Source: Thalassobius sp049116315 (GTDB taxonomy: Bacteria; Pseudomonadota; Alphaproteobacteria; Rhodobacterales; Rhodobacteraceae). Taken from it: 64,000 nucleotides of DNA. Each line of letters opens with the position of its first letter. The stretch's first letter is position 1. Location: the NCBI GenBank assembly GCA_049116315.1, contig JAGDZD010000007.1, positions 1 through 64,000 on the forward strand, given 5' to 3'. A program made the translations under genes and the position numbers. Shown in pieces: positions 51,946 through 60,855 of this stretch. Below the pieces are notes generated by a model. It made no database searches, had not been told where the DNA came from, and saw only the letters and a program-made list of their open reading frames with translations.

Positions 51946-52413
51946 ATGAATTTCTCCTCCAAAGAAGATATTGAATCGTCAATTGATAGCGTCTTTGCGG
52001 CGGTGACTGACTTTGACAGTTTTGAACGTGCCGCTCTGCGACGCGGCGCCGAGGTGCAGCGTGTCGACGATCTGCCCGAACCGGGTGTTGGCATGCGGTG
52101 GGAAGTCGGGTTCACGTTGCGTGGCAAAGAGCGTGAGCTTGTACTGGACATGACCGAGTACGATGCGCCGCAAAAACTGGTGCTGACCGGTGTCTCGCAG
52201 GGGCTCGAAGGTACGATGGCGATCGAATTGGTGGCAATGTCACGCACGCGCACGCGGATGACCTCTGACATCACCCTGTCGGCGACAACTTTGTCCGCGC
52301 GTTTGCTGCTGCAGTCGATGAAATTGGGCCGTGCTACTTTGAACAAGCGGTTTCACCTGCGCATGGCTGAGATTGCCACCGAAGTCGAAGAGCGCGCCCG
52401 CCATATCGGTTAA
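51946..52413 (+). CDS. SRPBCC-family protein
   Basis: A 155-aa protein with the helix-grip fold pattern of the SRPBCC/polyketide cyclase-like group: 'IESSIDSVFAAVTDFDSFE' at the N-terminus, 'GMRWEVGFTLRGKERELVLDMTEYDAPQKL' in the middle, and a C-terminal helix 'LLLQSMKLGRATLNKRFHLRMAEIATEVEERA'. These proteins bind hydrophobic ligands. 45 bp after nudC, possibly co-transcribed. Role unknown. Confidence 0.8.
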   Translation: MNFSSKEDIESSIDSVFAAVTDFDSFERAALRRGAEVQRVDDLPEPGVGMRWEVGFTLRGKERELVLDMTEYDAPQKLVLTGVSQGLEGTMAIELVAMSRTRTRMTSDITLSATTLSARLLLQSMKLGRATLNKRFHLRMAEIATEVEERARHIG

Positions 52414-52433
52414 GCCAAATCGGCTAAGGCACC

Positions 52434-53201
52434 TCAGCGATTTTGTTCGTGATCAAAGCGTTGTTGCGCGACACGTTCGTTGCGCTCACTTTTCTTGAGG
52501 TCGAACAGCGTTGTGCGCACATAGTCCAAATGTGCCTCTACCGCAGAGCGTGACCCTTCGGCGTCACGTTTTTGGAGTGCGGTATTGATAGCCCGGTGTT
52601 GGGTCAACAAGGTGTCCCGCGTGGTGCGCTGTTTGAACATCATTTTGCGATTGTAAAACACACCCTCGCGCAGCAATTGATACATCGAACGCATCATATG
52701 CAACATGATGACATTGTGGCTGGCTTCGATGATCGACAAATGAAAGTCCGCATCCAATTGCGCTTCGTCGTCTGGATTGCGTTTGGAGTGGGCGGCTTCC
52801 ATCTTGTTAAAGATCGCTTGAACCACCTTAAGATCCGTGTCTGAAGCCAAGCGTGCCGCGCGTTCTGCGGCCAGGCCTTCCATGTCACGCCGAAACGAGA
52901 TGTAGTCGAACACCGCTTCTTCGTGACCGGCAAACAGTGTCACCAAAGAATCCGAAAAGGCAGATCCCAACACATCTGCGACATAGATCCCTGATCCGGC
53001 ACGGCTGGCCAGCAAACCACGGCTTTGCAGGTCGGAAATGGCTTCGCGAAGTGACGGGCGGGAGACGCCCAGCCGGTCGGCCAACTCGCGCTCAGCAGGA
53101 AGCCGTTCGCCAGGGCGCAGGATGCCACGCAAGATCAGCAATTCGATCTGGCGCGTGACCGCCGTTGAAAGTTTTTCGGGTTCGACTTTTTGAAACGGCA
53201 T
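52434..53201 (-). CDS. FadR-subfamily GntR regulator (PdhR/LldR-like)
   Basis: A 255-aa regulator. The N-terminal winged helix has 'LILRGILRPGERLPAERELADRLGVSRPSLREAISDLQSRGLL'. The C-terminal FCD domain contains the metal-binding pattern ('DADFHLSIIEASHN' and 'QHRAINTALQKRDAEGSRSAVEAHL'). This type responds to organic acids such as pyruvate or lactate. An inverted repeat upstream suggests autoregulation; no target enzyme gene is adjacent. Confidence 0.92.
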   Translation of the reverse strand: MPFQKVEPEKLSTAVTRQIELLILRGILRPGERLPAERELADRLGVSRPSLREAISDLQSRGLLASRAGSGIYVADVLGSAFSDSLVTLFAGHEEAVFDYISFRRDMEGLAAERAARLASDTDLKVVQAIFNKMEAAHSKRNPDDEAQLDADFHLSIIEASHNVIMLHMMRSMYQLLREGVFYNRKMMFKQRTTRDTLLTQHRAINTALQKRDAEGSRSAVEAHLDYVRTTLFDLKKSERNERVAQQRFDHEQNR

Positions 53202-53221
53202 CAGGATCCATCCACAGAATT

Positions 53222-53238
53222 GGTCAATTTATATGACC
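53222..53238. promoter_or_regulatory. Candidate FadR-type operator
   Basis: GGTCA (53222-53226) and TGACC (53234-53238) form an inverted repeat with a 7-bp spacer, 21 bp upstream of the regulator start. The preceding AATTGGTC resembles the half-site of PdhR/LldR-type operators. Confidence 0.5.
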
Positions 53239-53320
53239 GCACCCTCAAAAGGGCAAGCCAGAGCCACCCATATTCACCCACCCCGAAGGTTTCTGTTGGA
53301 TATGTCGCAGGGCGAATGCC

Positions 53321-53794
53321 CTAGGATCGCCGCGATTTTAGCAACACAAAACCCGCCAGCAGACAGATCAACACTTCGTTGAGAAAGGTCCAATGGGTCA
53401 GAAACGAAAGGATCCAGTGATCATGGGTTGCGGGCACGTGGACCATCGTTGTGGTGGCCTCAGAAAGCGGCCAGCCCCAAGCGATTGCGCCGGCAATACT
53501 GTCCAACACCATGTGGATCAGCCCGCCCAAGCCTAGCATGGCGACTGGTGCCCCCAGACGTGGCAAACTGGGCCTCACCAACAAGCCTATTAGAAAAACC
53601 AACGCCCAGAGGATAGGGCGATGGGTCAAATATTCATGATGATGAAAGGCTTTGGCGTCCCAAAAGTAGAACAGCAGCAGATCAACATCAGGCAGCACAC
53701 TGCCCAGCAAACCAGCGGCGAATGCAATACGGGAGAGCCGGTTTTGAAAGGGCTTTACCAGTAAATAGGCCGCTGGCAGATGGGCAATGAACAT
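53321..53794 (-). CDS. Membrane-bound metal-dependent hydrolase (YdjM/DUF457-like)
   Basis: A 157-aa protein with about four membrane spans. Conserved acidic/His residues typical of the YdjM group are visible: 'FIAHLP' at the N-terminus, 'LGSVLPDVDLLLF', 'HHHEYLTHRPI' and 'LGGLIHMVLDSIAG'. The family is annotated as membrane-bound metal-dependent hydrolases. Its ATG overlaps the cobO stop (ATGA), so it is translationally coupled to cobO; a link to cobalamin is not evident. Confidence 0.8.
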   Translation of the reverse strand: MFIAHLPAAYLLVKPFQNRLSRIAFAAGLLGSVLPDVDLLLFYFWDAKAFHHHEYLTHRPILWALVFLIGLLVRPSLPRLGAPVAMLGLGGLIHMVLDSIAGAIAWGWPLSEATTTMVHVPATHDHWILSFLTHWTFLNEVLICLLAGFVLLKSRRS

Positions 53795-54402
53795 CAGAAC
53801 TCAACGCCGATTTGCGCCTTGATGCCCGAGCGGAACGGGTGTTTGACCAGTTCCATTTCCGTCACCAGATCCGCGATTTCGATCAGCTCCTCTTTGGCGT
53901 TGCGCCCGGTCATCACCACATGGGTCATTGGTGGCTTTTCTTCGGTCAGAAAGGTGACCACTTCGTTGACGTCGATATAATCGTACCGCAGAGCGATGTT
54001 AATTTCGTCCAGCAAGACCATGCGGTGGCTGTCGTCCCGGATCAACTCTTTGGCTTTCTCCCAAGCGGCTTGTGCCATTTCGATGTCGCGATCGCGATCT
54101 TGCGTTTCCCAAGTAAAACCTTCGCCCATCGTATAGAAAGAACAGCTGTCCTCGAATTTTGAGAGGATCAAATCCCGTTCGCCCGTGCTCATCCCGCCTT
54201 TGATGAACTGAACCACCGCGCATTTCAGATTATGTGCAATGCAGCGAAAAATCATGCCAAACGCCGCGGAGCTTTTGCCTTTACCTTTGCCGGTATGAAT
54301 GATGATCAGGCCTTTTTCGTCGGTCTTGGTGGCCATGATTTTGTCACGGGCGACCTTTTTCTTGGCCATTTTCATTGCGTGGCGTTCGCTGTCTACGCTC
54401 AT
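53794..54402 (-). CDS. cobO: Cob(I)yrinic acid a,c-diamide adenosyltransferase
   Basis: A 202-aa enzyme of the CobO/CobA/BtuR family. The ATP P-loop is 'TGKGKGKSSAAFG', with 'VVQFIKGG', 'EGFTWETQDRDRD' and 'VLLDEINIALRY'. It adds the upper adenosyl ligand to the reduced corrinoid. The start could also be one of three internal ATGs within the Lys-rich N-terminus. It lies downstream of cobN, separated by a lipoprotein gene on the other strand. Confidence 0.96.
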   Translation of the reverse strand: MSVDSERHAMKMAKKKVARDKIMATKTDEKGLIIIHTGKGKGKSSAAFGMIFRCIAHNLKCAVVQFIKGGMSTGERDLILSKFEDSCSFYTMGEGFTWETQDRDRDIEMAQAAWEKAKELIRDDSHRMVLLDEINIALRYDYIDVNEVVTFLTEEKPPMTHVVMTGRNAKEELIEIADLVTEMELVKHPFRSGIKAQIGVEF

Positions 54403-54540
54403 TCGGTTTCCTTCCGTATGCGGTGTGTCTGTCAGACTATGATGTCGCGTTGCATTCGCCTAGGGGGATGCGCGGCTTGGGGCCATTTGAGAGGTGACGC
54501 GCTTAGGCATCTGTTAACTTTGGTGACGTATCCCTTGAGG

Positions 54541-54948
54541 ATGCATCGGTTGATCGTTCTTTGTGGTGCCGCTCTGCTTGCAGGGTGTGACATGCCAAGT
54601 CCTGAGTTTTCGGGGCTGGCGCCCACGCGAATTGAGGTTGAAGGCAGTCTCTTTGATGTGCGTGTGAAAGACGCCAAAGCCGAAGCCATCCGTTTGAACC
54701 CAGAGTATGCGCCCCGATTGGGGAAAATTGGGCTTCGCGCGGGGGTGGCCATCGAGGCGGTCAGCGGCTGCACAGTGACGCGCATCGACGGCGATGCTGC
54801 TATGGTGCGCGCCAAAATGCGATGTGGCTCGGGTCGGGATCGCTCCGTTGTACCGGATCAGTTGACTTATGACTGCGACATTGACGACGGCACGCGGGAC
54901 CGCTCTGGCGGCAATTACACCGATATGACCTGCTATTTGTCCTCCTGA
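54541..54948 (+). CDS. Small lipoprotein of unknown function
   Basis: A 135-aa protein with a lipoprotein signal ('MHRLIVLCGAALLAGC', Cys16 in the lipobox LAGC). The mature part contains four to five cysteines and 'TRIEVEGSLFDVRVKDAKAEAIRLN'. It is anchored in the cell envelope. It sits between cobN and cobO on the opposite strand; its 3' end overlaps cobN's 3' end by 16 bp. No known domain was recognised, and context gives no clear role. Confidence 0.82.
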   Translation: MHRLIVLCGAALLAGCDMPSPEFSGLAPTRIEVEGSLFDVRVKDAKAEAIRLNPEYAPRLGKIGLRAGVAIEAVSGCTVTRIDGDAAMVRAKMRCGSGRDRSVVPDQLTYDCDIDDGTRDRSGGNYTDMTCYLSS

Positions 54949-57900
54949 TGGTGAACGCCAGAGGTTGGGGCCTGTGGCATCAACGTCCCAATCAGCGCCC
55001 GGGCTGAGTTCGATTTGGGCTGCCAAAGACCGCGGCTGATGGCTTCGTTCAAACGCTCTGCAATCTCGCGCAGCGCCGCCGGGTTGTGTTCCGCAAGAAA
55101 CGCACGGGTGTCTTCATCCTCAAGAAAGGCGCTGTGAACCATATCAAAGTGGTGGTTCTTGACCGCGCCCGTGGTTGCCGAAAAGGCGAACAGATAATCG
55201 ACAGTTGCGGCAATTTCAAAGGCCCCTTTATAGCCATGGCGTTTGACGCCATCGATCCATTTGGGGTTCACAACGCGTGATCGCATGACCCGGCCAATCT
55301 CGTCCTCGAGCGTGCGGATCACGGGGCGTTCAGGGCGGGAATGATCGTTGTGATAGATCGGTCGGTCTTGGCCTTGCAATGTATTGACCGCTGCGGCGGC
55401 GCCGCCTTCGAACTGATAGTAATCGTCGCTGTCCAGCACATCATGCTCGCGGTTGTCCTGATTTTGAACGATGGCTTCGGTCTGGCGCAATCGCTGTTCA
55501 AAGCCCGTGCGGTCGGCAATGCCTTCCCCACCGGATCCATAGGCATAGCTGCCCCATGTCAGATAGGCGTCTGCGAAATCAGCCTTGCTGGTCCAAAGCC
55601 GCTCATCAATCAACGCCTGTAAACCGGCGCCATAGGCCCCGGGTTTCGAACCATAAACACGCGCGCGATCCTCGCCTTGTCGCGCACGGGCCGCCGCAGG
55701 GTTCTGATCGGCGCTTTCTTCCAGCGCCATGACGGCACGTGCAGCGCTGTCGACCAAGGCGATCAACTGTGGAAACGCATCACGGAAAAACCCCGAGATG
55801 CGCAGCGTCACGTCCACACGTGGGCGCCCCAAGGTGCCCTCGGGCAAGATATCAAACCCGGTGACCCGTCGATTGGCGCTGTCCCATCTGGGTTTGACCC
55901 CCATCAACGCCAGCGCTTGGGCAATATCGTCGCCCCCTGTGCGCATATTGGCCGTGCCCCAAGCCGTCAACAACATGGTGCGCGGCCAATCGCCATGGGT
56001 TTGCAGATGCTTTTCGATCAGCAAGTTGGCCGACTTCCATCCCAAGGCCCAGGCGGTGGGGGTGGGCACCGCGCGACTGTCGACACTGTAAAAGTTGCGG
56101 CCGGTGGGTAGCACGTCCAAGCGCCCCCGTGTGGGCGCGCCGGAGGGGCCCGGGGCGACGAAGTGCCCTTTCAGGGCGGTGAGGAGCCCCGTTTCTTCGG
56201 CCGGTCCGCAACGCGCAACCGTGGGGGCGATATCTGCGCGGATATGATCAAGGACGGTCTGGCTCTGAGCGCCGGGGGCAAGCTGGCGCTCTTCAAGCAG
56301 TGCAATCGCCAGAAGCTCAAGCCGCTCAACCGTGTCGCCCGCTGTACGCCAGACCTCTTGGCTGAGGTCCGCCAACAGCGCTGGGCGTGGCCCGGACCAA
56401 GGGCTGGCCATGTCGCAATCCAACGGATCAAACCCAAGGTCGAGATCCGCAGCGCAGGCCCGGATCAGCGACGCATTCGCTCCGGTGCCATCACCGCGCG
56501 GCACCCGTGCCAATGCAATAGTCAGATCCCGCGCCTGTACCCCGGTGGGGGACTGGCCAAAAACATGCAGCCCGTCCCGGATTTGCGCTTCTTTCAAATC
56601 GCATAAATAGGCGTCCAATTTGGCCAGATCACTGTCTTCATCCTCACCCTGCATCCCAGCATCGGCATCCAGACCCGTTGTGGCCGTCAGCGAAAGGATT
56701 TCGCCACGCAGATGTTGCGTGCGACGCGGATCGATCCCGGCGGCTTCGTAGTATTCATCCACCAGCGCTTCGAGATCTTTGAGCGGGCCATAGGTTTCTG
56801 CGCGCGTCAGGGGCGGGGTTAAGTGATCCAAAATCACAGCATGGGTGCGTCGCTTGGCTTGTGTGCCTTCGCCGGGATCATTGACGATGAAGGGATAGAG
56901 GTGAGGTGTGGCGCCAAACACCACTTCGGGCCAGCAGGTGCTGGACAGGGCCAATGCCTTGCCGGGCAACCATTCCAGATTGCCATGTTTGCCCATATGC
57001 ACAATCGCATCTGCCCCATAGCTGTGACGCAGCCAGAAATAGAAGGCCAGATAGTTATGCGGCGGCACCAAGTCGGGTGAATGATAGGTGTCGGTGGGAT
57101 CAATATTATACCCCCGTGCCGGTTGGACCCCAACCACAGCATTGCCATAGGTCAGGATAGACAGGGCAAAGCCGGGGCCTGTGGTGCCGTCGGACGAGAG
57201 TATTTGGGGCAAGATGAATGGGTCATCTTCGGGTTTGCCCCAGCGGGTTTCCATTTGTTCACGGACCGACCAAGGCAGGGTCTCATAGTGGGTTTTATAC
57301 TCGGCGAGCGGCATATGAACGCCGCCGTCGCGTTGCGCCCGATCGGTGAGCCAATTTGTGGGGCCAGAGAGAATTTGTTGCATCAACGCGTCGCTGTCAG
57401 CGGGCAGGTCGTGGAGTGTGGCGCCCTCTTTTGCCAGCGCTTTCAGCGCGTGCACCGTGGCAGCGGGGGTGTCGAGGCCCACCCCATTGGCAAGGCGGCC
57501 GTCTTTGTTGGGGTAATTTGCCAAGATCAGGGCGGTCTTGCGCTTGGCCGCCGAGGTGGCGCGCAGTTTGGCCCAGTTGGCGGCCAGCTGCGCAGTGAAT
57601 TCGATCCGATCGCCCTGCGCGTGATAGCTGGCGATGGGGGATTGTGTGGCCTCGTCAAAGTAGGCGGCGTCTTTGAAGCTGATCGCCCGGGTCAGGATGC
57701 GGCCATCAACCTCGGGCAGGGCGACATTCATTGCGATATCGCGGCCCGAGAGGCCCGCGAGCCCGTCGGACCAAGCCTGTTCGTTGGAGGCGGCGAGAAC
57801 CACTTGGAAGACCGGGGCGGCGTTGGCGCTGGGCATGGTCAGCGGATTTTGTTTGCTTTGATCTTCGGTGTGGGGGCTTGCGACGGCAAAGGCGGTTGCG

Positions 57901-58694
57901 TTCAAGATGACGGCGGGTTTGCTGGCATCAAACAGCCTGTCGAGCGTGGCCACGGACACGGGATCTTTGAGCGAGGCCACAAAGACGGGCAGCGGATTGA
58001 GCCCGTGCCGCAGCAGGGATTTGACCAGACGGTTGATCGGGTTGAGCCCGGCGCCTTGGACCAAAGCGCGATAAAAGGTGATGGGCACAACGGGCGCACC
58101 GTCGTGCCAATGGGTCTGCGCGGTCGCGAGGTCAGAGACCCCGGCGCCGGGCCAATACACACCGGCGCGCAGCAGGGGCTTGGCCGCTTCGGGGGGCGAT
58201 TGATCCGAATTTGAGAGCATCCATTGGGCGTAGCTGAGCAGGTTGACGCTGTTTTCGGGGCCGCCTTCGACGAGGTAAGACCACAGGGCGTCATACTCTT
58301 CATCCGACACTGTTGAAAGCGCTCTGAGCTCTGCGTCGGGCTTATCATCACCGGGTAGGGCGACGAAGGGAACGCCAGCCTCGTGCAGGCAGGCGGCGTA
58401 TTGTTCAAAGCCGTATTTCCAATATCCCGCGCCGCCGAGGATGCGCGCAATCACCAGTTTGGATTTGGTGGCGCAGGTCTCTAGGTGCAGGTCGACGGAC
58501 ATCGGGTGCTGCAGGTGGGTCAGATTGGCGAGGCGCAAATCGGGGGGCGTCGCCATTTCTGCACGGGCCTGAGACAGGGCCGCCAATTCCGTATCCGCAG
58601 CCGAGATAAACACCACATCGGCAGGGGTTTGCCCCAGATCGACGGGTTCTTTGCCATCATCGATGGCTCCGGGGGTGGCGGCAAGAAGGTGCAT
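54933..58694 (-). CDS. cobN: Aerobic cobaltochelatase subunit CobN
   Basis: A 1253-aa protein, the normal size for CobN, the porphyrin-type large subunit that inserts cobalt into hydrogenobyrinic acid a,c-diamide. Conserved segments include 'GVQPARGYNIDPTDTYH', 'HMGKHGNLEWLPGKALALS', 'AYGSGGEGIADRTGF' and 'YNDHS'-like 'YHNDHSRPERPV'. CobS and CobT are not in the window. A short in-frame stretch translated from a dispersed repeat ('FILPQILSSD') lies about two-fifths in (57198-57217), where related proteins differ. The C-terminus overlaps the lipoprotein gene. Confidence 0.96.
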   Translation of the reverse strand: MHLLAATPGAIDDGKEPVDLGQTPADVVFISAADTELAALSQARAEMATPPDLRLANLTHLQHPMSVDLHLETCATKSKLVIARILGGAGYWKYGFEQYAACLHEAGVPFVALPGDDKPDAELRALSTVSDEEYDALWSYLVEGGPENSVNLLSYAQWMLSNSDQSPPEAAKPLLRAGVYWPGAGVSDLATAQTHWHDGAPVVPITFYRALVQGAGLNPINRLVKSLLRHGLNPLPVFVASLKDPVSVATLDRLFDASKPAVILNATAFAVASPHTEDQSKQNPLTMPSANAAPVFQVVLAASNEQAWSDGLAGLSGRDIAMNVALPEVDGRILTRAISFKDAAYFDEATQSPIASYHAQGDRIEFTAQLAANWAKLRATSAAKRKTALILANYPNKDGRLANGVGLDTPAATVHALKALAKEGATLHDLPADSDALMQQILSGPTNWLTDRAQRDGGVHMPLAEYKTHYETLPWSVREQMETRWGKPEDDPFILPQILSSDGTTGPGFALSILTYGNAVVGVQPARGYNIDPTDTYHSPDLVPPHNYLAFYFWLRHSYGADAIVHMGKHGNLEWLPGKALALSSTCWPEVVFGATPHLYPFIVNDPGEGTQAKRRTHAVILDHLTPPLTRAETYGPLKDLEALVDEYYEAAGIDPRRTQHLRGEILSLTATTGLDADAGMQGEDEDSDLAKLDAYLCDLKEAQIRDGLHVFGQSPTGVQARDLTIALARVPRGDGTGANASLIRACAADLDLGFDPLDCDMASPWSGPRPALLADLSQEVWRTAGDTVERLELLAIALLEERQLAPGAQSQTVLDHIRADIAPTVARCGPAEETGLLTALKGHFVAPGPSGAPTRGRLDVLPTGRNFYSVDSRAVPTPTAWALGWKSANLLIEKHLQTHGDWPRTMLLTAWGTANMRTGGDDIAQALALMGVKPRWDSANRRVTGFDILPEGTLGRPRVDVTLRISGFFRDAFPQLIALVDSAARAVMALEESADQNPAAARARQGEDRARVYGSKPGAYGAGLQALIDERLWTSKADFADAYLTWGSYAYGSGGEGIADRTGFEQRLRQTEAIVQNQDNREHDVLDSDDYYQFEGGAAAAVNTLQGQDRPIYHNDHSRPERPVIRTLEDEIGRVMRSRVVNPKWIDGVKRHGYKGAFEIAATVDYLFAFSATTGAVKNHHFDMVHSAFLEDEDTRAFLAEHNPAALREIAERLNEAISRGLWQPKSNSARALIGTLMPQAPTSGVHHQEDK
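57198..57217 (+). repeat. Dispersed repeat, copy 3, inside cobN
   Basis: GAGTATTTGGGGCAAGATGAA matches the intergenic copies but lies within cobN on the opposite strand. Read in cobN frame it gives residues ILPQILSS. The frame is kept open, so it behaves as an in-frame insertion into a surface loop. Confidence 0.75.
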
Positions 58695-58765
58695 CAGGGG
58701 GCCTTTGCTTGTATATCTGGGCTGGGTAAGGCATGAGCCGGGACGCGACCAGAAAAGGGTAGAGC

Positions 58766-58942
58766 ATGGACTACAGTAGAATGGGTGGCGTTAAAGCCAA
58801 CTATGGTAAGGTGAAGACGCGCAACAAAGGGGCGCAGGCCGCTCAGGACGCCGGGCAGGAAAAACACAAAGCGGACCTGTTGGCGCGGATGAAAAAGGCT
58901 GCACAAGCGGGCAAATCCGACAGCAAGGCGACTGAAGGATAA
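58766..58942 (+). CDS. Small basic protein, 58 aa, unknown function
   Basis: An open frame of 58 codons from ATG (MDYSRMGGVKANYGKVKTRN) to TAA in the gap between cobN and the GNAT gene, divergent from cobN. It is rich in Lys, Ala and Gly with an alternating helical pattern in its second half ('DLLARMKKAAQAGKSD'). A weak AAGGGT site lies about 8 nt upstream. No domain was recognised. It ends 14 bp before the convergent GNAT stop. Codon use looks coding, but existence is moderate. Confidence 0.6.
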   Translation: MDYSRMGGVKANYGKVKTRNKGAQAAQDAGQEKHKADLLARMKKAAQAGKSDSKATEG

Positions 58943-58956
58943 CAGCGTGGTCGGGC

Positions 58957-59406
58957 TCATAGGGTTTTTTCCAAAAACAGGCTGGCGGGGTGTTCGACAT
59001 AGTCGCCAAACGGCCCGCAGATGGAAAAACCTAGGGCTTTGTACATTTTGACGGCGGCAACCAACTTGTCGCCGGTCTCCAGTTTGATGCTGGTGTGTTT
59101 GCGCGCCGCGACAGTTTCGAGATGTTCCATCAGGGCTTGGGCCACGCCTTTGCCGCGCGCCGCCGGCGCGACAAACATGCGTTTGACCTCGCCGTAGGGG
59201 CCGTAATCGACCAAAGCCACACAGCCCAACGCGATGCCATCCTGACGGGCGACCAGAAAGGTGATTTCGGGTTTGTCCAGATCCTTGGCAGAGAAAATGA
59301 AACACTCATCTTCGGCATAGACGGCGCGCAGGGCCGCTTCGGAACCGTCAAGGAGCACATGCGCCTCTGCGGTCAGTGGGCTTTCCTGCGCGATTGATAC
59401 CGTCAT
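58957..59406 (-). CDS. GNAT-family N-acetyltransferase
   Basis: A 149-aa acetyltransferase. The acetyl-CoA loop is 'RMFVAPAARGKGVAQALMEHLE' (R/QxxGxG/A), followed by 'LETGDKLVAAVKMYKALGFSICGPFGDYVEHP'. Its start overlaps the cobW stop by 4 nt (ATGA), so it is translated with cobW and lies in the cobalamin group. Substrate unknown; a role in B12 precursor handling is only a suggestion from position. Confidence 0.88.
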   Translation of the reverse strand: MTVSIAQESPLTAEAHVLLDGSEAALRAVYAEDECFIFSAKDLDKPEITFLVARQDGIALGCVALVDYGPYGEVKRMFVAPAARGKGVAQALMEHLETVAARKHTSIKLETGDKLVAAVKMYKALGFSICGPFGDYVEHPASLFLEKTL

Positions 59407-60485
59407 GCTTGCAAGGCTTTTTCGATTTCAGCGCGGTTCAGGCCAGATTGCCCAATCACCACCAGTTTGGTTTCGCGCAGGGCTGTGCCAAATGGTTGAT
59501 CGAAATAGGTGTCGATGCGGGGACCCACGGCTTGCATCGTCAGGCGCATTGGCTTGCCTGCCACGGCGATGAAACCTTTAAGGCGTAGGATGTCGTGATC
59601 TTGGATCACTTTGGCGACCAATGCTTCAAAGGCCTTGGGATCGGCAACTTCGGGGCGGGTGAGCACAAAACTTTCGAAATCATCGTGATCGTGGTCATGA
59701 TGGTGATGGTGATCACCGTCGCCATGATCCCCCTCATGATCATCGTCGTGATGGTGGTGGTGATGATGGATTTCATGTCGGGCGGACATGTCTGCTTCGG
59801 ATCCTGCCCCCTGTCCCAACAGCACGTCCACGGGCAGGGCCCCCATTGAGGATTTCACAACTTGCACACCGTCGCGGCTTTCGTCGCGCAGTTTGCTGGT
59901 CAAACCATCAGCCTCATCCGCGCTCAGCAGGTCAGATTTGTTGACCACAATCATATCCGCGCAAGCGATCTGATCTTCGAACAGCTCAGACAGCGGGGTT
60001 TCGTGGTCCAAGTTTTCGTCCAATTTGCGCTGAGCGTCCACAGCGGCAACGTTATGGGCAAAGCGGCCTTCGGTGACAGCTTTGCCATCCACCACAGTGA
60101 CCACGCCGTCGACGGTGACGCGTGTGCTGATTTCTGGCCAGTTGAAAGCACGCACCAAAGGCTGAGGCAAAGCCAAGCCAGATGTTTCGATCACGATGTG
60201 ATCCGGCGCTTCGTCCCGGTCCAACAGTTTTTCCAGCGTTGGGATGAAGTCTTCGGCCACTGTGCAGCAGATGCAGCCGTTGGACAGCTCCATGATATCA
60301 TCTTCGGTGCAGGTTTCATCGCCGCACCCCTTCAGGATATCGCCGTCCACGCCGAGATCTCCGAATTCGTTGATGATCAGGGCAATGCGCTTGCCTTGGG
60401 CGTTTTGCAGCATGTGGCGGATCAATGTGGTTTTTCCGGCACCCAGAAAGCCGGTGACAACTGTGGCAGGTATCTTGGCAGGCAT
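59403..60485 (-). CDS. cobW: CobW-type metal chaperone GTPase
   Basis: A 360-aa G3E GTPase. Walker A is 'GFLGAGKTTLIRHML', the CxCC metal motif is 'GCICCTVAEDF', the guanine specificity motif is 'VVNKSDLL', and the C-terminal CobW_C domain follows. Between domains lies a His/Asp-rich loop of about 35 residues (many HHHH and DHD runs) that should bind cobalt or other divalent metal. Family role is metal delivery, here probably cobalt to CobN. It is divergent from the DUF1636 gene, 58 bp apart. Confidence 0.95.
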   Translation of the reverse strand: MPAKIPATVVTGFLGAGKTTLIRHMLQNAQGKRIALIINEFGDLGVDGDILKGCGDETCTEDDIMELSNGCICCTVAEDFIPTLEKLLDRDEAPDHIVIETSGLALPQPLVRAFNWPEISTRVTVDGVVTVVDGKAVTEGRFAHNVAAVDAQRKLDENLDHETPLSELFEDQIACADMIVVNKSDLLSADEADGLTSKLRDESRDGVQVVKSSMGALPVDVLLGQGAGSEADMSARHEIHHHHHHHDDDHEGDHGDGDHHHHHDHDHDDFESFVLTRPEVADPKAFEALVAKVIQDHDILRLKGFIAVAGKPMRLTMQAVGPRIDTYFDQPFGTALRETKLVVIGQSGLNRAEIEKALQA

Positions 60486-60543
60486 ATCGAACTCCGTTAT
60501 CTCATCTCAAACTTTGGCGCGGTCGCGCTCGAAAGGAAAGAGC

Positions 60544-60855
60544 ATGTCGTTGACACTCTCGGTTTGTATGTCTTGCGCAGGCGGCCGCGATCTTGCAGAT
60601 GCTTTGGATCAAGAGCTGCCGGCGCCTTATCAGGTGAACCGAGTCTCGTGCATGAATGTGTGCACAAGACCCGCTAGCGTTTCATTGCGTCAAACCGGTA
60701 AACACGCCTATCTGTTTGGTGACGTGACCCCGGCCATGGCCGAGAATGTGGCCACATTGGTGACACTGTTTGACGCGGAGGAGACGGGCGCGATTGCAGA
60801 CGCCCGTCCTTTGGGGCCTCTCAGGTTTTGCCTGATCGGCAGGATCCCGATCTAG
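60544..60855 (+). CDS. DUF1636 (thioredoxin-like [2Fe-2S]-type) protein
   Basis: A 103-aa protein starting MSLTLSVCMSCAGG. Two Cys pairs, 'SVCMSCAGG' near the N-terminus and 'RVSCMNVCTRPAS' in the middle, match the four-Cys pattern of DUF1636, which resembles thioredoxin-like ferredoxins. It ends 'RFCLIGRIPI' and overlaps cbtA's 3' end by 4 bp. Divergent from cobW and linked to cobalt genes, so a role in metal/corrin handling is likely but unproven. Confidence 0.85.
   Translation: MSLTLSVCMSCAGGRDLADALDQELPAPYQVNRVSCMNVCTRPASVSLRQTGKHAYLFGDVTPAMAENVATLVTLFDAEETGAIADARPLGPLRFCLIGRIPI

Noticed and set aside
57081..58214. 377-codon plus-strand frame inside cobN
   Set aside because: Antisense to conserved cobN sequence; composition and motifs do not suggest a protein.
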